Below are positions 24,180 to 35,851 of a stretch of DNA of 64,000 nucleotides, one piece after another. The DNA lies in NCBI GenBank assembly GCA_026874595.1, contig CM049310.1, forward strand, positions 51,910,558-51,974,557, given 5' to 3'. The position numbers and the translations under genes were made by a program. Within the stretch, counting starts at the first letter, position 1; each line of letters begins with the position of its first letter. Under the pieces are notes generated by a model. The model saw nothing but the letters and a program-made list of their open reading frames with translations, had not been told where the DNA came from and searched no databases. This DNA is from Sipunculus nudus (lineage: Eukaryota; Annelida; Sipuncula; Golfingiida; Sipunculidae).

Positions 24180-25616
24180 TTGTACTTCAAGGGCCGAATC
24201 TTCAGGGTGTTCTTGGTGTACATTAAAAGAACACTAGGTCTCTAAAATCAGTGTTTCTGTGGATTCCCTTTGTGAAAAGAGAGCGATTGAGAACTAAAGA
24301 ATGCTTTTACTTTGTATTTAGTAATCACAACGGCGAACTATTTCACTACTTGCTCCTTCAATATGCCTTTTACTTGTTCTTGGTTGTTTGTTTGATCGAT
24401 AACCAGGTTTTTTTTTTTCAAAAGCTAGAATGACCCTGTATAACTTTAATCCTTCGTAGGGGAGCATTTTCTGCAACTGCAGAAATCCTGACTTTTTACA
24501 GAAGTGACTCTTGACATTCAGTCTTAGTCCGCTTTATGTCTTTGATGCTGTATTGCCATAAGCTATTTTATTTTTAATTTACCCCGGCTTCCGCGGAAGT
24601 GCAACATTTCATGGAGATCCAAGATTAAAACCTCGTCGCGGATATATTAACTTCCAGTGTTCAGTGTTTGAATGTTTCTTTTTGCCGCAAAGATTTATCC
24701 TTAAGTTTCGAATCTGATTTCTTACAGTACTGAGTACCTTTTTCTGCATATAGCTCTGGGACTGATCAACATATGAAGGAACCATGGGAGTTAAACTAAA
24801 ATTTCCTAATGGGAGTGGCTTAATGCAGAAACAAGGGGCCTTTTACACGGTTACCTTTATGAATAATGCGGCCAGCTAGTGCGTCTTTGCATTATGTTAC
24901 AGTGAGACGTTCTGCCAGTATATCCGAGAGCTGCGAGGCGCCTGCGAAGTGAATGGGCACAAAGATCGCTCTCCTTGAGTAATGGAGTTATTGATACATT
25001 TTTTCCGTCACTACACCGTGCCTGAATGTTGCATGCTGTTCTGGCGTGCTCACACTGAGCGCCGCCAATGGTCTTTTTCTTTTTAATACACGATGGTTCC
25101 CAGGACAGGGCTCGTAAATAAGATATGTGATCACATTTCCATTTGACGGCTACTGTCCTTACATAATACTTTATTTCTCTCCCGAATTATGATGGATACA
25201 GTCGTAAATTTGCGTGATCACCCACCAGCTGGTCTAACAAAATCTTGCATCTTTTCACCAAGGTTCGATTCCAGCTTCTTTCCAGTGCCATGTGTCTTGA
25301 CCTTGGCTCCTGATATGGGCGCCTGCATCACAAAACAAAAGAACCGGTGATTTACCGCGTTATCCTCCCAACAACCAAAGACCAAGACTAATCGCATGTT
25401 GTTGGAAAAGAACGTTTCCCATCACCTGCCTTAACAACAAAATGCAGTTGGCGTGAAATAGATGGCCTAGTCAATGGTGAAATGCGGCTACAAAAATCCA
25501 TGGGACATCGCTTCTTAAGTACTTAGACTTTCTTCACGGCGGCGCAAACAGGGTATCTAAGCAAGGTCAGAATTTAAGAAACCGAAACAAAGAGAAAACG
25601 TTTCTTTTTGAATTGG
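24180..25616. other. Intergenic, unassigned
   Basis: No gene or repeat recognised. The part from about 24580 to 25560 is less AT-rich and shows no internal repeats, so it is a candidate for conserved non-coding sequence, but this cannot be shown without comparison. GGTTCGATTCC near 25263 resembles a tRNA B box, but no convincing A box lies at the right distance. Confidence 0.3.
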
Positions 25617-25624
25617 ATGACGAT

Positions 25625-27441
25625 CAGTGGCGTACCTAAGGGGGGGGGGGGATTCGGCCCCGGGCGGCACAATTTTGGGGGCGGCATTTCGGGGAATTAA
25701 CTTAATGTAATGGCAGGAGGTGATCCTCAAAAGTACAAATTTGGCCTTTTTTTTCATGGGTGAGAAAAATCTAAAGGGGGGGGGGGGCTGTCAATGTGTC
25801 CCATTTCACGTATTTCAGGAATATAAAATGCATTGGCCGTCGACTAACCAAATGATTTGCCAGACGATCACTAAAGAGGCAAGCTGCGCAAGAAGAAGTA
25901 CAGAACTATAGTTATTCTGTATAAGATCGGCGGCCTTGCAATGTCTGATCGCCATCGATAATCTGACCAGTCCTGCAAAGGCGTGTATTTCAGGGCGGTC
26001 TACGTTAACAGATATCCCAGAGGGCAAAAACCAGGCAAAGTCCCTGCCAGAAGACCAATGGCCCCTGATGTTGGGGTGTCTATTTTACCCATTGTGAGGA
26101 AAAGATTATGAGGAATTCTGTTGCTCTTTCCATGGAATATATCAAGAATTCACTTCTTGAAATTCCCCAAAACTCCATGATATTTAAGCAGCCCGAAACA
26201 ACCTGAAATGTCCTCTTCCATGATTCCCCATTTTTTTTACAGCATTCTGGATAAGTTTGAATATATTGAGTACTACCTTCATTTCTGTCTTTTGATTTAC
26301 CAATGGTTATAGAATTTAATGTTATCATTGATATGACCTTCATAATGTTTTATGTTACGTGAAAAATAACAATCTCTCGCCCACACCTATACATGTTCGA
26401 GTGATTTTATCCTTAAGAGTGCATTTCAAATATAAATCTAAATTATATGTCCAGCGGGATGAAACCTCCTGGCCGCTATACCTCCCGTTCAGTATACGTA
26501 TCAATTATCAGTTTTACAGTTCAAAAGTGAAATAAAGATAAAGTTGCTTGTACTCATACTAACCGTTTAGTGACACGCTACCTATATAGACAATTGTTGT
26601 ATGCTGTGAAAAGAAAATTAATTTCAAGTTTATATATAAAATGTATTTAAATAATTTATTAAAATACTATTGAATTACAAATAATCTTAATTTCATAGAT
26701 AGAATCTCGCAAAGTGCAAAAAACATAAACACTAATTCGAAAATGAAATTGATGTAGCCTTGAATTTAAGCATGCTTTTAACTTTGAAGATCTTGTAGTT
26801 AAACAAAAAAAGTCAGTTAGCCAAACATTGTTTTATTTCTAAACATACCAGTTCACATATAACCCGTGAAATTACGCGTGCTGAGTAAAGACTTTAAAAA
26901 GTACAAGTGCCTTAAATGCTTGCTGTACCGTGCATATCACAGCGTTCTTTTTGGTGTATCTCACGGTAGCTGCTGTCATATGCAATAACAAGAGGTGGAA
27001 ATGGAAGTGACAAGGTATTTTAATGCGTTGTAAATTAAATAACACTCATCAAATGAAGTTTTTCATGCCGAGTTTAAGCTAATCATAAATCGTGTTTACA
27101 TGAGAAATTTAGTTAAACATTATATGTGTATCCTGCAGTGTAAAATTTGCTCTAGATACAGTTTCTTTTGTGTGCACTTCATAATGAAATATACTTGTTT
27201 GAAGTTTGAGTGAACTGATGATTAACATTAGCAAAGGAATGACTGCTCTTTAATGTTCGGCGACGGAAACCCTGCTAATGTATCCATCCATGTATAATTG
27301 CGTTATTGTCACCTAAAGGCCTTATAACAAGACATTTGACTTTATATGTTTCTGTATTTTGTCAAGTTTTGTAATGTTTTGTTAGAGGGGCGGAAATATC
27401 TAAGACCGCCCGGGGCGGCGATGAGGCTTGGTACTCCGCAG
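25625..27441. mobile_element. Non-autonomous hAT-type DNA transposon, 1.8 kb
   Basis: Flanked by a perfect 8-bp direct repeat ATGACGAT (25617-25624 and 27442-27449). The left end CAGTGGCGTACCTAAGG matches the inverted right end CTGCGGAGTACC imperfectly. Subterminal GGCCCCGGGCGG at the left is mirrored by CCGCCCGGGGCGG at the right. An 8-bp target duplication and a CAGTGGCGTA terminus are hallmarks of hAT elements. No transposase frame was found inside; the AT-rich core appears non-coding. Confidence 0.85.
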
Positions 27442-27449
27442 ATGACGAT

Positions 27450-30400
27450 CTGTTTCGAGGGGACTGTCTCTCCAAACTATCAGCATATGTTGTGTGAAAG
27501 ATGTGTGGGTTTTGAGCAGGAAGAAAGGTGGGCAATGCGTGTTTTAAATGGAGGAAACGGGATTGACTCTTATCCGCATTCATTACAATGATTTTCCTTT
27601 TTCACGGCACGACATCCTGAATATAGAAGTTTTTTTTTTAGTATGATAGTTTGATAGTTTCACAACTTGTTACCTTGCACAACTATATTTTCAACCTGCG
27701 TTATAAGCACGGCATGAGGGCGGTATAATCAGATATCAGTTATTAACCACCCGGTATATATACAGTGGTTTTGAATTAAGCAAGTTCATGCGCATGCTCC
27801 GTGTAATCTTACACTGGGGCTTGTTAACGCGTAAACTAATTTATATCCCATCTGTGCCAGATTAGCAAATACTGCTGAGTGATGTCGCCGACTGAGGCCT
27901 GCTGGGCACACTAACAATGTTTTCTTCATTATTGGTCACATGCTTGACCAAACATCCAAGGTGCTTCATATCCGCTGAGTGCTGCCCGTCCCTAAGCTGC
28001 TCCCGTTCATCACGTCAAAGGCGACGTCTTGTAGTCCTCCCAGTAATCGATACTCTGGCCAGATTTGTAGTAACTTTAGTGTGCACGAACCATTAGACTT
28101 ATGTTCTCTTTTTGAATACTAAGATCTGTTCCCTTGCCTATAAAAAACAATTTCCTGGTCTGTCCAAAATGGCTTTCGGGTATTTCACCTTCAGGACAAA
28201 AAATATTGTTTGGGTTCACGAAATACTGTTTGCTCCCGTGTTTAGGCCTAGACGTTATCCACTCTACAGAAGTTATCATGTAATGATCGTTCAGTAATGT
28301 CTTTTTGTGGAACTAGTTCAGCCATTAATTAATTATAATCCATCACTGATATATGAAGAACATGGAAATTTCAAAGTCCATGTGTGAAATATGATAAATT
28401 GAAATACAGTAATATAACGTACTGGAACCAGAAGTAGCAAAAACACTTCCGAAATGTTTGATCCGTTAGTTTTAGTTATTCATAGATAATTTCCTGTTTT
28501 GCGATGAACACGTCTGAACTTTGGTAATGCATGCAGGGAAGGTCTATAAATGATTATAGATGTTTGTGGGAAAATGTCTACATCAGTGGTTATATGTATG
28601 TAGTTGTCATAAAAAGTAATGAACACAATTTAAATACAAAGGGACACGCCTTCTTTCCGCCCCTTTGGGTCACTACACTGTTATAGGCCTACACCTTCGG
28701 GTACCGTGGCCATTATTATTTCCACTCAAACGCACAATTTAAAACATTCGCAAGAACTGCCCGTAAAGATATACCGGTCTTTGCAAACAGGCATGATGTT
28801 ACCTGCAAAGACTGGTAATTAATGGACTCTATGCAGATTCTTAAATATAAAGTTAGCAACTGATACGGAATAACTGTGGTAGAATCTTTGGTACAAGTAA
28901 AAACCAGGAAATGTGAGCTACATTTTTATATTTACCTCGGCCAGACAATTTCACTCCCACACATGCATGGACACCAGAAAATCGCAGATTTTGGACTGGG
29001 TTCACAGAGGAGCCTACCGACTGTGGCACAAGTATAGTCTCGGTCGCAAATCCCGTACCCGCTGTCAACTTACGGAATAAATTTGACATTAATTTTTAAA
29101 TAAGAGACGCTAACATCGGTACTGAGGCTCTAAACAATGAAGTGTGCCTGTGTGCTTCGCGTGAAAATAATTTATTTGGTCTTAGATGGGAGTTTCCAAA
29201 ACCAAAGGGGGGGGGGGGGGGGGGGTGGTAAATGGCCAAGATAAAATGACGTGTTGCATGCGCACACGTGTTCACAAGCAGATAATCTGTGCACGTTTTA
29301 TGACGCGACTTAATACTTTCCCCGCTATTTGGATATTTAAGTTGGGGTTGTCTTTTGGTATGTGCGATCGAGGAGAGGACTATGTTTCGTTGGCGTGCGT
29401 GTGTTCGTGCGCCTCTCAGTCCTTTCATCTTTCTGACGAAATAAATGAAAGACAGTTACTGCGTCTTCACTGAATGTTGAAATTGCAAGTCGTATTGTAT
29501 CGTTTAACTACCTTGCTTTAATTTAGCTTTAAAATCAATACTGCTATACAAAGCCAGACCGCCGTATCTACAAAATGCCAAACTGGAAAAAAAAACAGGA
29601 TTGACCAACACAGGACTAATGAAAACCTGAAAAAAGTCCCATGGGGGGGGGGGGAGGGGTCGGTCCTGGCTGTCCAACCCCCCCCCCCCCCCCCCCCGGA
29701 TCCGTTTCTAAAACGGATTTTTGTGTTTTTTCTTTCGCTGAATGCAAGTATCAAATTGTGTTTAAATATCGAGTGCAGCACGTATAAAATAGATTGCAGC
29801 GAATTATAAGCATATTACAGACTGACCTTAGGGCTGATCATGGCCTACAAGAATTACGATATAATCTGCAGTTTAAGATTGCCTTTGTATAATTGCAGTA
29901 ATTTTATATGGTAACCGAGTGATAAGGTTCAGTAAGTGACAATTGTGAGAGCTATCACTGTTTTATTGAAAACAGTTATAAAACTGTTAAACTGTGAAAA
30001 CACTTCTTAAATATCATTCATGTAAATTACCCGTAGCTAAAGAGACCTTCTATCAAACATATATATATATATTATATACATACATGTAGAAAATGAAGTC
30101 CAAGGTCTAAACTTTGGAGGGGCGAAACGGTTGCTGCTTCATATATATCAGGCAAACTAACACATCTGCACTCTCTTTGGCTGCGTCGGTACATCGGATA
30201 TATCAGACAATAACATTATAGTCAGTAAATTTGCTGTTTATGTCCCGGTAATTTTTAGTTCCAAGTTCCAATTTCTTTTGTCGTTTTTGTGAAAACTACT
30301 TTTGTTGAAAGTCTAGATAGATAAGGGTCACATGGTATTTTGTTGGTAATCTCTTGAACTTTGTTTGCTTTGAGGCTATAATGATACCTGCTTAATTAGC

Positions 30401-30600
30401 TATAATCACAATTTTAATTGTTTTTTTTTTTCTTACTTTGTTTATTGGACAATAAGACCTAACCTACCATATGTGTTTTAAGGTTTGGTTTACTCGAATA
30501 ATATAACTGAGATACAATGTCATATTTATGTACAGTGAAATATTAGTAACAATAGCCTTCATCACATTCATACACCAACTAGTTCGTGCATTCTTGTGTA
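27450..30600. other. Intergenic, unassigned, with G/C homopolymer runs
   Basis: No gene recognised. Long G or C runs occur at about 29208-29225, 29643-29657 and 29679-29697. Open frames of 60-110 codons have no recognisable similarity. Confidence 0.35.
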
Positions 30601-30635
30601 TAAATGAGGCCTCCATATGACATGGTTTATAATGG

Positions 30636-30715
30636 CGGAGAAAGCATATGCGTGAGAACAATATTACACGGTGACAAATGCAACAAAATCTAAAGCATTG
30701 CTGTGCATCCCTGCC

Positions 30716-30797
<82 letters not shown>

Positions 30798-30878
30798 TCG
30801 GAGAAAGCATATGCGTGAGAACAATATTACACGGTGACAAATGCAACAAAATCTAAAGCATTGCTGTGCATCCCTGCC

Positions 30879-30922
<44 letters not shown>
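30636..30922. repeat. Duplicated 163-bp unit ending in (TA)n
   Basis: About 80 bp starting CGGAGAAAGCATATGCGTGA occurs at 30636 and 30799 (period 163), each copy followed by a (TA)n run (30718-30795 and 30881-30922). The non-TA parts look identical by eye, so this is a very recent duplication. Frames across it are artefacts. Confidence 0.9.
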
Positions 30923-30924
<2 letters not shown>

Positions 30925-31281
30925 TCCATTGTCTGTTACCTCTTCCATAGACTAGATTGCTTTTGAATTAAATCGAATATATATGATTGAACCCATATAA
31001 TTAAATCGGGGGAGGGGCGAGAGGGGTCCCGGGAACTGTGTAGGACCGCCTTATTATTTTCCTTTCAGAAAATTTCCTGTTTGTACGGCATTATATTAAA
31101 AAAATATAGTCCCAAAATATATAGAATATTTTTAATTAGTTATGCCAATATAAGTAAAGATTAAGTTGTTTGTTTGGAGATCTAATTTAAAAATAAGTTC
31201 AATAATGAAGCGATAAATTTCACATCTGACGATAAATTTGCATTTTCATTTATAAAATATTTATCATTTCTTTCTTCTTCA

Positions 31282-32140
31282 TTTTTTTAGCTCAGCTGAC
31301 TCTTAAGTCATCTGAGCTATAGTCGTGGTCCTTTGTCCGTCGTCCGTCCGTCCGGCCGTTAACAGGGCACGTTTTGAAACCGTTGGACCTACGAATCCAA
31401 AATTTTGCATATAGTTAGATGTCCCCGAAATCTCCTACCATACTGAAAATTAGGTCACTAAGACTTCGTTCCTTTGAGATATTAAGGAAAAAACTCCATT
31501 TTCCATTAAACACCCATTGTTACAGTTCAAGACTGCCTAATATCAAAACCACTGATCTGAATTTGATCATAGTTAATATTCATATTTTTCCATACATTTC
31601 CTATGTACATACCAAAAATTAGGTCAGTATTGCGTAGTTTTTTTAAGTTATGGGCCTAAACATAATTCACCTTGTAAAAAATCAGGAAATATATTTACTC
31701 ACTTAACATAAGAATTGGTGATGCTAGAGACTTTTTTCAGGGATATAACTTCATTTAATCAAGATTCAATTGTATACCGAAAATCAGATCTGAATTTTGC
31801 AATATTTTCAAGTTATTAGCATAAATATAAAATCAGTACCTTAAATTATGCCTTACTTTGTCCACGGCAGGTTTTTTTTTCCTGTAAAAACTATGTATTT
31901 AATTTTCACAGCATGTACACATAAGGATTTTATCTGTTTAAATATGATATTTGAAAATAAAGGCTGCAAAATTAAGCTAGTTATTGATATTTATTTGGAG
32001 GCTCTAGTTTTATTCCCTTACATTGTCAAACAGTCCACTTTTGTCACTGTAGGTCATTCAGTGCAGCTCTCTATGCTCTCGGGGCTGTTATGTAATCACA
32101 GGCAAGCCCTCTCTCTTGCAGTTAATATCACAAGGAGCCT

Positions 32141-32171
<31 letters not shown>

Positions 32172-32940
32172 TCTCTCTCTCTCCCCCATTCTGTTGACAG
32201 ACCTGTACTTTAAATAAGGAATCTTATAATTTCACGTTTTTTTTTCAGCAACGAGCAGTAGCAGATCCCTTCCCCCACCCATCCCTTTAATACACAGGAC
32301 TAATAAACAAGACAAATCTTACAATTTTAATGTTTAATAAATTTTTTTTTGTTGAGACTTGGACAATTTTGATTTTTTAAAGAAAAAATGTTCAGGAATT
32401 TGATCCTAAAATTCAAATGTGATAAAATATTAGGATCTAATGTAAGTGCTAACTGACAAGATTTACGAAGATGCTACTTTGTAGCATTTCATTCATATCT
32501 CTTAAAGTTGGCCGGGCCTGGGTTTGAATAACACAATTAAACTTAGTTTTTAAAATCAGGAATATTGGTCAAAATTTTGTGGGATTAATTTTTATTTCAT
32601 ATGACCATATATTTAACTTTTGAAAACTTAATACCTTCACACATTATTTGTTTATGAAATGGAACTTTTATATAACACTTACTGTAGGCCCTTTTTTCCC
32701 TTGGTGCATCATTAAATGGTTTCAGGCCACAGCTTTCATTTATTACATATAGTGCATATGCTTAAGCTTATGCCCATTATTCTATAATTTACAGAGTTTA
32801 ATTTTAGCAGGGCCATTTTCTCTTAGCTTTTCAAATGCTAATATACTTGAAACCCCAAAGAAATAAAAATATTTTGCAGTTGCTAATATTTTTTTTTCCA
32901 AAATTCAGCTGAGCGATGTGACCCATGGGTCCCTTGTTTA
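31282..32940 (+). mobile_element. Helentron/HINE-like element, intergenic copy (single unit)
   Basis: Starts TTTTTTTAGCTCAGCTGACT with the partner AGTCATCTGAGCT (12 of 13 stem positions pair). It ends at 32905-32939 with TCAGCTGAGCG, the palindrome GACCCATGGGTC and CCTTGTTT. It has one copy of the module that is duplicated in the intron 6 element, and the CT-rich tract before CATTCTGTTGACAG. No coding capacity seen. Confidence 0.75.
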
Positions 32941-33026
32941 AATATTTTAGATGACTTGACAAATGTATGTTTTTTAAAACGGCTTATACCGTCTTTTAAA
33001 GAGCTAGGGATCAATATAGAAATTAT

Positions 33027-33112
33027 CACCCCCCCCCCCCCCAGTCAAAACTACATTTTTCTATCCCCAGTCAAAACTACATTGTTCTGTACCCAGCCGA
33101 AACTACATGTAG
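33027..33112 (+). repeat. Poly(C) run plus short minisatellite
   Basis: A C-run is followed by about three copies of CCCAGTCAAAACTACATT-type units with a period near 27 bp. Confidence 0.6.
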
Positions 33113-33384
33113 CGGTTCTGACCACATTTTACATTCAGGGCTTCAATACACCAAACACAACTTGGTTAATTTTTTTAACGTCTCTAAAAAGTTAAACGTA
33201 AGATGCAAAATAAATATTAAAGTACAAAATAATTATGGCCCATCACTGGAGTGAATGCAACAATTGTGTACGATCATGACTATTTAAACATCTTTGTGCC
33301 TGTCCGCACACCAAAAGTTTTACCTCTTTCAAGGGCCTTGTTGCTCAGAAAATGTGAGGGGTTGAGGCACTTTGCCCCCCACCC

Positions 33385-34076
33385 CTAACAAGAGCACCGC
33401 TATTGGTGCATAATACGCCCGCCGCGTATCTGGTGGCCTCTGACCTCATTAAATATGCGTGGATTTTGCTGAAAATCGAACTTAGGCGGGATATTATACT
33501 AAATAATATTTTTGTTGAGTTTTATCAAAATCCATAAGATTTTTGGTAAGTAATCATTATTCCACAAAAGTCTAGTGGCCTCTGACCTCATTAAATATGC
33601 GTGGATTTTGCTGGAAATCGAACTTAGGCGAGATATTATACTGACTTATAATTTTGTTGATTTTTATTAAAATCCATAAGATTTTTGGTAAGTAATCATT
33701 ATTCCACAAAAGTCTAGTGGCCTCTGACCTCGTTAAATCTGCGTGGATTATGCTGGAAATCGAACTTTGGCAAGATATTATACTGACTAATAGTTTTGTT
33801 GAGTTTTATCAAAATCCATCATATTCCTCATACGTTATTGCGGCAACAACACAAAATAGCCTTGTGGCTTCTGACTTTATTAAATATGCGTGGTTTCCTA
33901 TAATCAAACTCGGGCGAGATAATCTGTAATTAGTAGTCATCGTGAGCTTCGTGAAAATCCATCAGAACAACGGTAAATTATCGCGGCGAAACTAAAGGTT
34001 AACGGACGGGCGGATAGTGGGTATACTGTCCGCCATAATACCATGATACGTCCCGTCATAGACAGGCGTATAAAAA
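33385..34076 (+). mobile_element. Non-autonomous element containing a 142-bp tandem array
   Basis: The left ATAATACGCCCGCC is weakly inverted at the right as GACAGGCGTATAAAA. The right part has a CGTCCCGTC-type palindrome and GGACGGGCGGATAG, a tail style I associate with abundant mollusc repeats. The core is four tandem units. No coding capacity. Boundaries are approximate and no target duplication was seen. Confidence 0.5.
33435..33965 (+). repeat. Four tandem copies of a ~142-bp unit
   Basis: GGCCTCTGACCTCATTAAAT or variants begin at 33435, 33577, 33719 and 33866 (periods 142, 142, 147). Units 1-3 are very similar and unit 4 is diverged. Confidence 0.88.
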
Positions 34077-34326
34077 GTGAGGGGACATGGGGCCCCTTCC
34101 CCCCCCCCCCCCCCTCAAACATGACCCATTGCCCTCCTCCTTCCATTATAAAGTACTCCTATTCTTATGACAACGTGCCTCCATGAAAGAAGTATAAATT
34201 CCATATACATGTACACCTGTAACAGGTGACCACAGCGTCTTCAAGGTTTTTCCATCACTGGAGTTTCCAGGCTTTATAGTTGCATTAAGACAATATTAGG
34301 ACATCACCTTAAGAAAAACAACGTTC

Positions 34327-34328
<2 letters not shown>

Positions 34329-34362
<34 letters not shown>
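34329..34362. repeat. (CT)n microsatellite
   Basis: Uninterrupted CT dinucleotide run. Confidence 0.95.
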
Positions 34363-34365
<3 letters not shown>

Positions 34366-35640
34366 CCGGGAATAGCTTTTTATTATACTAGAACATGTGC
34401 CCATTTTACTGCTTACTGCGTTTTATCAGCAAATGCTGATAAAAATTGTCGAGTTCTTGTTAAAATTATTTAAAAAAAAATAGTCCGTTTCTTAATTTGA
34501 GGTATCCATATGGAATATTAATCTGGATGGTGTAATAAATAAGAACGAAAGAGATATAAATATAGTTAATATGGAGACCATGAAAAAATCTCTGCTTAGC
34601 AAATAAAGCATAATTATAGTCACCACATGTAACTTTTTACTCGCAAATTTCTTTAATGTTTATGTTTTAAAATGTTTGCTAAATGCGGAGAGTAATTTTT
34701 ATGCCTACAGTTGCACCTGCCCCTAATTCTACCGCAACGAAACTGCATTGGCCTCTCCATTATGAGATTAATGCGGACTGGCTGCTAACGCAGGGTGCTG
34801 CAAGCTTCGCTGATCCATTATGGTTTGATCAACAGAATATTCCATCTGAGAAATGTGTTTATCTGGGCCAGAGGGAGGCCACATTTGATTCTGTGAGACC
34901 CATGGGAAATGAAGATTCTCTGTCGCGTAATTTACTGGAAAGATTAAGCTTAACTTATATATGGCCACTAAACATGACAGCGGAGATAAGCAGACTTTTT
35001 TTGTTGTCCTTATTTGATTTGTGCGCTCACATGTTGAAGTCCCTACGTTTTGAAGTGCACTTCTCCTGCATTTTAAGAATCTGTTGAAGCCATGATAATA
35101 GACAGGCTATGGTTAAGATGGCTTGTCTGGACGATAACTTCTAAAAACATCAATCCCTTTATTATTTAACCATTGTGTCAACTATGAGATGATTCATAGC
35201 TCTTCACGTCTATACATTGCCCTAACAAGAGAGCAAAGTCCAGTTTCCCCTGTGAACAGACCTCTTACAACTTCTGTCTTAGCGCTCTATACATTACAGA
35301 TCACATTACAGCTAAATTAGTTTGGGTGAAATATTGACCAGACGCATGACATGTTACGGAATATCCCACTTGACAAATTCACAGTATGTTGGTTGTGCAC
35401 GTTCAATGTTGATTTTAATGATTACCAAACTTTCAGCCCCTCTTTTTTTCTTATGGTGTAGTTTTACTAATATAAAATATTTGCACAAGTAAAGGTTTTA
35501 TACTCCAATTCATCAATAAATCGGTAAAAAGAGGCTATGCATACAGATGGCATATTAAAAAAAAGAATTACCTGGTTTTTCAAAGAATGATTTCATAAAA
35601 ACTAATAAACGTTCTTAAAAACTAATATATTGCTATGGGG
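34363..35640. other. Intergenic, unassigned
   Basis: A 134-codon plus-strand frame at 34683-35087 is the longest here. It has no recognisable domain, no splice context I can support and no signal of family membership, so I do not call it a gene. Confidence 0.3.
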
Positions 35641-35649
35641 TGACATAAA

Positions 35650-35850
35650 AGCGGACCGAACTGTCTTGCTAGCGAAGCGGTTGGTACCCCGGACTTGTGC
35701 GCCACCAACATGGGTTTGAATCCCGGATCGGCCATATAATTTCCCCTGAACAATTTTCGTAACAAAATTGGGGCTCGTTCGGGATTCGAACCCAGGACCT
35801 CTCGCAGTGTTTTCCCCTGATATATTTGTCTTCGTAACAATATGCACGAA
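35650..35850 (+). mobile_element. tRNA-derived SINE-like segment(s)
   Basis: TAGCGAAGCGGTTGG (A-box-like) and GGGTTTGAATCCCGG (B-box-like, about 35709-35725) resemble a tRNA head, followed by TTTCCCCTGA ... TTCGTAACAA. A second B-box-like GGGTTCGAATCCCGAA lies on the minus strand at about 35776-35793, and the TTTCCCCTGA/TTCGTAACAA tail recurs after it. Not a functional tRNA: the cloverleaf cannot be completed. Confidence 0.5.
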
Positions 35851-35851
35851 A

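Noticed and set aside
24891-24978. Short frame after TTATGTTACAG that could be a terminal exon (FCQYIRELRGACEVNG ... stop)
   Set aside because: Only about 24 codons, no partner exon and no known match; not distinguishable from chance.
25241-25285. GGTTCGATTCC as a tRNA gene
   Set aside because: Only the B box is present; no A box or acceptor stem at suitable positions.
34683-35087. 134-codon plus-strand frame
   Set aside because: Longest clean frame in the desert, but no domain, no similarity and no supportable splice or promoter context; expected by chance at this scale.
35650-35735. Possible functional tRNA gene
   Set aside because: B box is good, but the acceptor, D and anticodon stems cannot all be paired; more likely a SINE head.
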